This document shows, piece by piece, positions 18,980 through 26,261 of a stretch of 64,000 nt of DNA. The notes beneath the pieces were generated by a model. It saw only the letters and a program-made list of their open reading frames with translations. It was not told the DNA's origin and searched no databases. The position numbers and the translations under genes are program-made. This DNA comes from Roseivivax jejudonensis (GTDB lineage Bacteria > Pseudomonadota > Alphaproteobacteria > Rhodobacterales > Rhodobacteraceae). The DNA lies in contig NZ_FWFK01000002.1 in NCBI RefSeq assembly GCF_900172265.1, positions 62,001 through 126,000 of the forward strand, written 5' to 3'. Every line of letters starts with the position of its first letter. The first letter of the stretch is position 1.

Positions 18980-19981
18980 ATGGCGCAGTACGCGGCCTCG
19001 TCAGTCACCGGAGAGACGGCAAAGCCGCGCCGGTTCGTGTTCGTGCTTCTGGCCGACTTCACGCTATTGAGCTTCGCCTCGGCGGTGGAGGCGCTCCGGA
19101 TCGCCAATCGCATGTCCGGGCGCACGCTTTATACCTGGGTGACGGCCGGCGACGGCGGGGGCACGGCACGCTGTTCGGCCGGCACGGAGTTCACTCTCGA
19201 CGGCGATCTGCCCGAGATCAACCGGGGCGACACGGTCATGGTCTGCTCCGGCCTGCGCGTGCGCGAGGCGCTGAGCAAGCGCCTGCTGGGCTGGCTGCGG
19301 CGCGAGATGCGCCACGGCCCGGTCCTGGGCGCGCTCTGCACCGGGACGCAGGTCCTCGCGGAGGCGGGCCTGCTCGACGGCAAGCGCGCGACCATTCACT
19401 GGGAGAACCACGACAGCTTCGCCGAGGAGTTCGACGAGGTGCAGCTGACCAAGTCGGTCTTCGCGATCGACGGCAACGTGGTCAGCGCCGCGGGCGGCAC
19501 GGCGACGATCGACCTGATGCTCTACCTGATCGCGGATCACCACGGGCCCGAGCTCGCCAATGCCGTGGCCGACCAGCTGATCTATTCGTCGATCCGCACC
19601 GACCAGGACACCCAGCGGCTGTCGGTTCCGACGCGGATCGGCGTGCGCCACCCCAAGCTCGCCGAGGTCATCCACCGGATGGAGGCGCATATCGAGGAGC
19701 CGATCAGCCCGGCGACGCTGGCCACCCAGGTCGGAATGTCGACGCGCCAGCTCGAACGGCTGTTCCGGCGCTACCTCAATCGCTCTCCCAAGCGCTACTA
19801 CATGGAGCTGCGCCTGCAGAAGGCGCGCAACCTCCTGATGCAGACCGACATGAGCGTCATCACCGTGGCGCTGGCCTGTGGCTTCGCGAGCCCGTCGCAC
19901 TTCTCGAAGTGCTATCGCGCGCATTATGACACCACGCCCTACCGCGAACGCGGCAGCCACGGGTCGCGCGAGCAGGCCTGA
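18980..19981 (+). CDS. GlxA family AraC-type transcriptional regulator
   Basis: The 333-residue protein has an N-terminal DJ-1/PfpI-like domain (about 14-190; VFVLLADFTLLSFASAVEAL, LGALCTGTQVLAEAGLLDG) and a C-terminal AraC/XylS double helix-turn-helix (about 220-325; ISPATLATQVGMSTRQLERL, VALACGFASPSHFSKCYRAHY). Members include regulators of betaine and carnitine catabolism such as GbdR and CdhR, but the effector here cannot be told from sequence. The ATG at 18980 follows AAGAGG. The next gene on the same strand starts the ABC transporter operon, which it might control. Confidence 0.88.
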   Translation: MAQYAASSVTGETAKPRRFVFVLLADFTLLSFASAVEALRIANRMSGRTLYTWVTAGDGGGTARCSAGTEFTLDGDLPEINRGDTVMVCSGLRVREALSKRLLGWLRREMRHGPVLGALCTGTQVLAEAGLLDGKRATIHWENHDSFAEEFDEVQLTKSVFAIDGNVVSAAGGTATIDLMLYLIADHHGPELANAVADQLIYSSIRTDQDTQRLSVPTRIGVRHPKLAEVIHRMEAHIEEPISPATLATQVGMSTRQLERLFRRYLNRSPKRYYMELRLQKARNLLMQTDMSVITVALACGFASPSHFSKCYRAHYDTTPYRERGSHGSREQA

Positions 19982-20163
19982 CGCGCCGGCAGCGCCGGGG
20001 GAACGCCGGGCGCGCCGTGCCAAACTCCGCGCAATCAGCGCCTTGGCGGGCGATCTTCGTGCGTCTGGCGGCGCGGGGGCCGGCGCGGCGCCTCTTTACT
20101 TTTCGCGCGGCCCGATCCTACGCTCCGGCGCAGGACCAGACGTCCAAACAGGGAGACCACATT

Positions 20164-21357
20164 ATGAAAAAGCTCATGATGGCCACCGCCGCGGCGGCGC
20201 TGGCCGCGGGCGGAGCCCACGCGCAGAGCGAGGACGTGAAGATCGGGATCATCCTCGGCTTCACCGGACCGATCGAGAGCCTGACGCCGGCGATGGGCGC
20301 CTCCGCCGAACTCGCCATCGCCGAGGTGAACGACAGCGGCGCGTTCATGGACGGCACCACGATCACCCCGGTCACCGCGGACTCGACCTGCGTCGACAGC
20401 GCCGCAGCCACCGCTGCGGCGGAGCGTCTGGTGACCACCGACGGCGTCGTGGCGATCATGGGCGCGGACTGCTCGGGCGTGACCGGTGCGGTCCTGTCGA
20501 ACGTCGCGGTGCCGAACGGCGTGCCGATGATCTCGCCGTCGGCGACGTCGCCGGGCCTGTCGACGGCCGAGGATGACGGGCTGTTCTTCCGCACCGCGCC
20601 CTCCGACGCGCGCCAGGGCGAGGTTCTGGCCGGCATTCTCGAGGACCAGGGCGTGAGCTCGGTCGCGGTTACCTACACCAACAACGACTACGGCAAGGGC
20701 CTGTCGGACAGCTTCGTCGCGGCCTTCGAGGAGGCCGGCGGAGAGATCACGCTGACCGCGCCGCACGAGGACAACAAGGCCGACTACTCCGCCGAGATCG
20801 GCGCGCTCGCCTCGGCCGGCGGCGAAGTGCTGGTTGTGCTGGGATATGCAGATTCCGGCGGCCGCGGCCTGATCCAGGCGGCGGCTGACACCGGCGCGTT
20901 CTCGACCTTCATGATGGGCGACGGGATGTTCTCCGAGGCGCTGCTCGAAGATCTGGGCGGCGTGCTCGAGGGCTCCTACGGCGCGGTGCCGTGGTCGCAG
21001 GGCGAAGGCGCGGACGCGTTCGCGGCGCTGGTGAACGAACGGGCCGACTTCGATCCGGCCGGCTCCTACACCCGCGAGAGCTACGATGCGGCGGCGCTGC
21101 TGATCCTCGCGATGGCGGCGGGCGGCGAGGCCACCTCCGAGGCCGCGGCGGCCAACGTGATGAACGTGGCCAACGAGCCCGGAGAAGAGATCCTGCCCGG
21201 CCAGCTCGGCCGCGCGCTCGAGATCCTCGCCGAGGGCGGCGACATCGACTATGTCGGCGCGACCGACGTGGAGCTGATCGGCCCCGGCGAGGCCGCGGGC
21301 ACCTACCGCTACTACACGATCACCGACGGCGCGTTCGAGACCGTCGAGTTCCGCTAA
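20164..21357 (+). CDS. Branched-chain-amino-acid-type ABC transporter substrate-binding protein
   Basis: This 397-residue periplasmic binding protein of the LivK/LeuT fold has a signal peptide (MKKLMMATAAAALAAGGAHA) and a mature region starting QSEDVKIGIILGFTGPIESL. Further landmarks are DCSGVTGAVLSNVAVPNGVPM and YTNNDYGKGL. The family transports branched-chain amino acids but also amides, urea or aromatic acids; the ligand here is unknown. It leads a HAAT-type operon (two ATPases, two permeases) and is separated from them by a hairpin. Confidence 0.9.
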   Translation: MKKLMMATAAAALAAGGAHAQSEDVKIGIILGFTGPIESLTPAMGASAELAIAEVNDSGAFMDGTTITPVTADSTCVDSAAATAAAERLVTTDGVVAIMGADCSGVTGAVLSNVAVPNGVPMISPSATSPGLSTAEDDGLFFRTAPSDARQGEVLAGILEDQGVSSVAVTYTNNDYGKGLSDSFVAAFEEAGGEITLTAPHEDNKADYSAEIGALASAGGEVLVVLGYADSGGRGLIQAAADTGAFSTFMMGDGMFSEALLEDLGGVLEGSYGAVPWSQGEGADAFAALVNERADFDPAGSYTRESYDAAALLILAMAAGGEATSEAAAANVMNVANEPGEEILPGQLGRALEILAEGGDIDYVGATDVELIGPGEAAGTYRYYTITDGAFETVEFR

Positions 21358-21378
21358 GTCGGACTTGCACTCCGGGGG

Positions 21379-21402
21379 ACGGCCGTACAGAAGTGCGGCC
21401 GT
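21379..21402 (+). terminator. Hairpin between the binding-protein gene and transporter genes
   Basis: A 7-bp inverted repeat (ACGGCCG, 10-base loop, CGGCCGT) begins 22 bases after the binding-protein stop, in a 146-base gap. There is no T tract. It probably stabilises the upstream message or partly attenuates read-through, as with the pstS-pstC hairpin. Confidence 0.5.
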
Positions 21403-21503
21403 TCCGCATATCCGGGCCGCGCGATCGGCCCGTTCGCCGATGCGGCGACACGAACGAACGACGCGCGCCCGCGAAGGCGCCGCGCTGACAAGGGGATGAC
21501 CGC

Positions 21504-22280
21504 GTGATCCGGGTGGAGAAGCTGCACCGCCATTTCGGCGGATTCCGTGCCGTCGACGGCGCCACGCTCGAAATCGCCGACGGCTCGATCACCGGGCTCG
21601 TCGGGCCGAACGGCGCCGGCAAGACGACGCTGTTCAACGTGATCGCCGGCGCCCTGCCCCCGACCTCGGGCCGCGTGATGATGGACGGCGAGGACGTGAC
21701 CGGCCTGCCGCCGCACGCGCTGTTTCACAAGGGGCTGCTGCGGACCTTCCAGATCGCGCACGAGTTCTCGTCGATGACCTGCCGCGAGAACCTGATGATG
21801 GTGCCGCCGGCGCAATCGGGCGAAACCCTGTGGAACGCGTGGTTCGGTCGCGCCCGGATCCGCGAGGAGGAGGACGCGCTGCGGCGCAAGGCCGACGAGG
21901 TGCTCGACTTCCTGACGATCTCGCATCTTCGGGACGAGCGCGCCGGCAACCTCTCGGGCGGACAGAAGAAGCTCCTGGAGCTTGGCCGGACGATGATGGT
22001 CGATGCAAAGATCGTGTTTCTCGACGAGGTCGGGGCCGGCGTGAACCGCACGCTTCTGAACACGATCGGCGACGCGATCCTGCGGCTCAACGCCGAGCGC
22101 GGCTACACGTTCTGCATGATCGAGCACGACATGGATTTCATCGGCCGCCTCTGCGACCCGGTCATCGTCATGGCCGAGGGCAAGGTGCTCGCCGAAGGCA
22201 CCATCGAGCAGATCAAGTCCGACGAGCGGGTGATCGAGGCGTATCTCGGCACCGGGCTCAAGAACAAGGAGAGCGCGTGA
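21504..22280 (+). CDS. livG: LivG-type ABC transporter ATPase
   Basis: This is one of two ATPases of the HAAT importer. The 258-residue protein has Walker A GPNGAGKTT (34-42), a signature LSGGQKKLLELG, and IVFLDEVGAGVNRT in the Walker B position, and it ends like LivG (IEAYLGTGLKN). It starts at GTG 21504 behind AAGGGG. An ATG just before is out of frame. Confidence 0.9.
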   Translation: MIRVEKLHRHFGGFRAVDGATLEIADGSITGLVGPNGAGKTTLFNVIAGALPPTSGRVMMDGEDVTGLPPHALFHKGLLRTFQIAHEFSSMTCRENLMMVPPAQSGETLWNAWFGRARIREEEDALRRKADEVLDFLTISHLRDERAGNLSGGQKKLLELGRTMMVDAKIVFLDEVGAGVNRTLLNTIGDAILRLNAERGYTFCMIEHDMDFIGRLCDPVIVMAEGKVLAEGTIEQIKSDERVIEAYLGTGLKNKESA

Positions 22281-22301
22281 TGGCGGCGCGGTCGGGCCGG
22301 C

Positions 22302-22349
22302 GGGAGCTCCGCTCCCTGCACCCCACGGAGTATTTCCGCCAAGAAGAAG
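22302..22349 (+). repeat. Dispersed intergenic stem-loop repeat, copy B
   Basis: It consists of GGGAGC-TCC-GCTCCC (22302-22316) followed by a tail with CGGAGTATTT and GCCAAGAAGAAG. It matches the tail and hairpin-loop design of copy A at 17348-17398. It occupies most of the 82-base gap between livG and livF, ending 13 bases before the livF start, so it lies inside a transcribed operon. Confidence 0.75.
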
Positions 22350-22362
22350 CGGGGGGCCGGGA

Positions 22363-23187
22363 ATGAGCGATCCGCTGCACGACGACCGCGGCAATCGCGA
22401 CCGGTCGATCACCAACCCGACCGGACGCGGCAGCTACTATCCCAAGGGGCGGTCGGGCGACGTGACGCCGGCGCCCGAGGGCCCGTTCCTGATCGGCGAC
22501 GCGATGACCGGCGGCTACGGCCGCGGCGCGGACATCCTGCACGGCTGCACCATCGCCGTGGAGCGCGGCGAGATCGCGGTGATCGTCGGGCCGAACGGCG
22601 CCGGCAAGTCGACCGCGATGAAGGCGGTGTTCGGGATGCTCGACCTGCGCGAGGGCGCGGTGCGGCTCGACGGCGAGGACATCACCCGCCTGACGCCGCA
22701 GGACCGGGTGAAGAAGGGCATGGGCTTCGTGCCGCAGACCTCGAACATCTTCACCTCGCTGAGCGTCGAGGAAAACCTTGAGATGGGCGCCTTCATCCGG
22801 CGCGACGACATCTCCGGCACGATGGCGCAGGTCTACGATCTTTTCCCGATCCTGAAGGAGAAGCGGCGCCAGCCCGCGGGCGAGTTGTCCGGCGGCCAGC
22901 GCCAGCAGGTGGCGGTTGGGCGCGCGCTGATGACGCGCCCCAAGGTCCTGATGCTCGACGAGCCGACGGCGGGCGTGTCGCCGATCGTGATGGACGAGCT
23001 CTTCGACCGGATCATCGAGGTGGCGCGGTCCGGCCTGCCGGTGCTGATGGTGGAGCAGAACGCCCGGCAGGCGCTGGAGATCGCCGACAAGGGCTACGTG
23101 CTGGTGCAGGGGCGCAACGCGCATACCGGAACCGGGCGCGAGCTTCTGGCCGACGACGAGGTGCGGCGGAGTTTCCTGGGGGGATGA
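22363..23187 (+). CDS. livF: LivF-type ABC transporter ATPase
   Basis: This is the second ATPase of the importer. Its 274 residues include Walker A GPNGAGKST (77-85), the signature LSGGQRQQVAVGRAL and Walker B VLMLDEPTAGVSP. The N-terminus carries about 40 extra polar residues (GNRDRSITNPTGRGSYYPKG region) before the usual domain start, longer than classical LivF of about 235 residues. Its stop overlaps the next gene start (ATGA). Confidence 0.9.
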   Translation: MSDPLHDDRGNRDRSITNPTGRGSYYPKGRSGDVTPAPEGPFLIGDAMTGGYGRGADILHGCTIAVERGEIAVIVGPNGAGKSTAMKAVFGMLDLREGAVRLDGEDITRLTPQDRVKKGMGFVPQTSNIFTSLSVEENLEMGAFIRRDDISGTMAQVYDLFPILKEKRRQPAGELSGGQRQQVAVGRALMTRPKVLMLDEPTAGVSPIVMDELFDRIIEVARSGLPVLMVEQNARQALEIADKGYVLVQGRNAHTGTGRELLADDEVRRSFLGG

Positions 23188-23696
23188 GGATGGGTGCGAC
23201 ACCGAAGGCGTCCGTCCGGGCCTGCGCGACGGCGGGCCTGGTTATGGCGGGCCCGCTTGCCGCGGAGGATGTGACGCGCGGCGATCTGATGGTCTGGCAC
23301 TGCGAGATCGCCGCGGTCGAGACGGACCTGGCGGAGCCGCCCGCCAGGGTCGGTGACTGTCTGCTATGGCTCTACGGCTCGGCGATCGCCACCGGCTCGT
23401 CGTGCCGGCACGCGCGCCTGCGGACGCCGGACGGCGCCACCTTCTATGCCTGCCGGATCTCCGGTGGCGCGCCGCTGCCGAAGCCGGCCCAGCTTGCCGC
23501 GTGGCGCAGCGTGATGACGACCGACGGGCCGTTCGGCGCGTGGACGCTGTTCGACGACACGGGCGCGCGCACGTACCGCGCCGGCTTCTCCTGCACGCGT
23601 CTGAGCCTCGGCGGTCTGCCGGAGCGCCCCGATTGCAGCCCGACGGGCGAGTCCGCGCGGCTCTCTCCGATCGTCCCCGGTCCGGGAGCGTCGTGA
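23184..23696 (+). CDS. Small secreted six-cysteine protein in the liv-type operon
   Basis: I do not recognise this 170-residue protein. It has a probable signal peptide (residues 1-27, ending AGPLAAED) and six cysteines in the mature part (40, 59, 74, 90, 137, 151), suggesting disulfide bonds in the periplasm. It overlaps livF by four bases and the permease gene by one base (TGATG), so it is translated as part of the transporter operon. A role as accessory periplasmic factor is only a guess from position. Confidence 0.7.
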   Translation: MRMGATPKASVRACATAGLVMAGPLAAEDVTRGDLMVWHCEIAAVETDLAEPPARVGDCLLWLYGSAIATGSSCRHARLRTPDGATFYACRISGGAPLPKPAQLAAWRSVMTTDGPFGAWTLFDDTGARTYRAGFSCTRLSLGGLPERPDCSPTGESARLSPIVPGPGAS

Positions 23697-24706
23697 TGGA
23701 TATGCTGAACGCGTTCGTGGCGCTGTCGAATTTCGTGCTGATCCCGGCGATCGCCTATGGCAGCCAGTTGGCGCTGGGCGCGCTCGGGGTGACGCTGGTC
23801 TACGGCATCCTGCGGTTCTCGAACTTCGCCCACGGCGACACCATGGCCTTCGGAACGATGGTGGCGATCCTGGTGACGTGGGGGCTGCAATCGCTCGGCG
23901 TGAGCCTCGGGCCGCTGCCTACGGCGCTCCTGGCGATTCCGTTCGGGATCGTCGGCTGCGCCCTTCTGCTCCTGGCGACCGACCGGCTCGTCTTCCGGTT
24001 CTACCGGGTGCAGAAGGCGGTGCCGGTGATCCTCGTGATCGTGTCGATGGGCGTGATGTTCGTCTACAACGGGCTGACGCGCCTGGTGATCGGGCCCGAA
24101 AACCGCACCTTCGCCGATGGTGCGCGGTACCTCGTGAACGCGCGCCAGTTCCGCGAGTGGACGGGGCTGGCCGAGCCCCTGGTGATCCGCGGCACGCAGG
24201 CGATCACGGTGGTGACGGCGGTGATCGTGGTGGCTCTCCTCTTCTGGTTTCTGACGCGCACGCGCACGGGCAAGTCGATGCGGGCGTTCTCCGACAACGA
24301 GGACCTCGCGCTGCTGTCGGGGATCGACCCCGAACGGGTGGTGCGGGTGACGTGGCTGATCGTGGCGGCGCTGGCGACCATCGCGGGCGTGCTCTACGGG
24401 CTCGACAAGAGCTTCATGCCCTTCACCTATTTCCAGCTCCTGCTGCCGATCTTCGCCGCGGCCATCGTCGGCGGCCTGGGCTCCCCGCTCGGCGCGATCG
24501 CCGGCGGCTACGTGATCGCCTTTTCGGAGGTGGCGATCACCTATGCCTGGAAGAAGGTTCTGGGCTACGTCCTGCCCGACAGTCTCGCGCCCGACGGGCT
24601 CGTCCAGTTGATGGCCACCGACTACAAGTTCGCGGTGAGCTTCATGATCCTGGTGGTGGTGCTGCTGTTCCGGCCCACCGGCCTCTTCAGGGGGAAATCG
24701 GTATGA
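23696..24706 (+). CDS. livH: LivH-type ABC transporter permease
   Basis: This is an inner-membrane permease of 336 residues with about eight to nine hydrophobic segments. Family landmarks are ALGALGVTLVYGILRFSNFAHGD near the start and FAAAIVGGLGSPLGAIAGGY towards the end. The ATG at 23696 overlaps the previous stop; a GTG one codon earlier is possible. The stop overlaps the livM start (ATGA). Confidence 0.92.
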   Translation: MDMLNAFVALSNFVLIPAIAYGSQLALGALGVTLVYGILRFSNFAHGDTMAFGTMVAILVTWGLQSLGVSLGPLPTALLAIPFGIVGCALLLLATDRLVFRFYRVQKAVPVILVIVSMGVMFVYNGLTRLVIGPENRTFADGARYLVNARQFREWTGLAEPLVIRGTQAITVVTAVIVVALLFWFLTRTRTGKSMRAFSDNEDLALLSGIDPERVVRVTWLIVAALATIAGVLYGLDKSFMPFTYFQLLLPIFAAAIVGGLGSPLGAIAGGYVIAFSEVAITYAWKKVLGYVLPDSLAPDGLVQLMATDYKFAVSFMILVVVLLFRPTGLFRGKSV

Positions 24707-26001
24707 GCCCGACACTTCGCACGCCGCTGATGTTCGCGCTGGTCGCGGTCCTGATCGTTGGGACCGGGATCGTGCAGAGCTGGAACTCGGCGCTTCTGAT
24801 CCTCAACATGGGCCTCGTGTCGGCGGTCATGTCGCTGGGGGTCAACCTGCAATGGGGCTTTGCCGGGCTGTTCAACGTAGGGGTCATGGGCTTCGTCGCG
24901 CTGGGCGGGCTGTCGGTGGTGCTGGTGTCGATGCCGCCGGTCGGAGACGCCTGGGCGGCGGGCGGCGCGCGCATTCTCGCCGGGCTCGCGATCGGCGCGG
25001 GCGCGCTGGTGGCGGCGGTCCTGGCGTGGCGCCGGGTCGCGCGCCGGTGGCGCGGCTGGGCCGTGGCGGCGCTCCTGATCGCGGGCTTCGCGATCTACCG
25101 CGCGGTGCTCGGCCCGGCGGTCGACGCGGTCGAGAGCGTCAACGCCGCCTCGACGGGGTATCTCGGCGGGCTCGGGCTGCCGGTGCTGTTCGCCTGGCCG
25201 GTGGGCGGCGCGCTCGCCGCGGGGGCGGCATGGATCATCGGCAAGACCGCGCTGGGGCTGCGGTCGGACTACCTGGCGATCGCGACGCTCGGCATCGCGG
25301 AGATCGTCATCGCCGTGCTGAAGAACGAGGACTGGCTGGCGCGCGGGGTGAAGAACGTGATCGGCCTGCCGCGCCCGGTGCCCTACGAGGTCGACCTGCA
25401 GCGCGATCCGGGCTTCGTCGAGCGCGCGGCCGGTTTCGGGCTCGATCCGACGACGGCCTCCACGCTTTACGTGAAGGCGGGATACGGGCTTCTGTTCGCG
25501 GCGGTGCTGGTGATCGTGCTGGTGCTCGCGCAGCTCGCTCTGAACTCGCCCTGGGGCCGGATGATGCGCGCGATCCGCGACAACGAGACTGCCGCCCGCG
25601 CGATGGGCAAGGACGTGACGCGCCGCCACCTGCAGGTCTTCGTGCTCGGCTCGGCGATCTGCGGCGTCGCCGGCGCGATGATGACCACGCTCGACGGCCA
25701 GCTCACCCCGTCCTCCTACCAGCCGCTGCGCTACACCTTCCTGATCTGGGTCATGGTGATCGTCGGCGGATCCGGCAACAATTACGGCGCGGTGCTCGGC
25801 GGATTCCTGATCTGGTTCCTGTGGGTGCAGGTGGAGCCGATGGGCCAGGCGTTGATGGGCCTCGTGACTTCCGGGCTCGCGGACGGGCCGCTGAAGTCGC
25901 ACCTGCTCGGCAGCGTGCAGCACATGCGCCTGCTGACAATGGGGCTGGTGCTGCTTCTGGTGCTGCGCTTCTCGCCGCGAGGCCTTCTGCCGGAGCGGTA
26001 A
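24703..26001 (+). CDS. livM: LivM-type ABC transporter permease
   Basis: This is the second permease of the HAAT importer, with 432 residues and about ten hydrophobic segments. Landmarks are LGVNLQWGFAGLFNVGVMGF, LGLRSDYLAIATLGIAEIV, GRMMRAIRDNETAARAMGKD and IVGGSGNNYGAVLGGFLIW. It is longer than E. coli LivM's core because of an extra loop around residues 95-150. It ends the operon; an RTX gene converges on it from the other strand. Confidence 0.92.
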   Translation: MSPTLRTPLMFALVAVLIVGTGIVQSWNSALLILNMGLVSAVMSLGVNLQWGFAGLFNVGVMGFVALGGLSVVLVSMPPVGDAWAAGGARILAGLAIGAGALVAAVLAWRRVARRWRGWAVAALLIAGFAIYRAVLGPAVDAVESVNAASTGYLGGLGLPVLFAWPVGGALAAGAAWIIGKTALGLRSDYLAIATLGIAEIVIAVLKNEDWLARGVKNVIGLPRPVPYEVDLQRDPGFVERAAGFGLDPTTASTLYVKAGYGLLFAAVLVIVLVLAQLALNSPWGRMMRAIRDNETAARAMGKDVTRRHLQVFVLGSAICGVAGAMMTTLDGQLTPSSYQPLRYTFLIWVMVIVGGSGNNYGAVLGGFLIWFLWVQVEPMGQALMGLVTSGLADGPLKSHLLGSVQHMRLLTMGLVLLLVLRFSPRGLLPER

Positions 26002-26161
26002 CGCCCAACCGGGTGCGGCCCCCCACAATTCCCGCGTTTGACGGATGCGGGTTTACGGGGGCGGCGCCGCGGCGCACGGCTCCCCTCTGCGCGGGCTCGC
26101 TCTGTCGCGGCGCCGGACGGCCGCGCGATGTCCCGAGCCTTCATGCCCACCGGCGCTTCGT

Positions 26162-26197
26162 GAAAAAGGCCCATGCCGGATCGCTCCGGCATGGGCC
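26162..26197 (-). terminator. Rho-independent terminator for the RTX gene
   Basis: A perfect 13-bp stem (arms 26168-26180 and 26185-26197, loop TCGC) is followed on the minus strand by TTTTTCA. It lies about 65 bases after the RTX stop. A second GC-only 10-bp hairpin (26228-26250) lies between it and the gene. The remaining part of the 26002-26261 gap shows nothing else I can support. Confidence 0.8.
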
Positions 26198-26261
26198 CTG
26201 TCTTGCCTGCTCGTAGGCCTTCGGAGCCCGGCGGGGCCGCGCCCCGCCGGAGACCCTGCCG

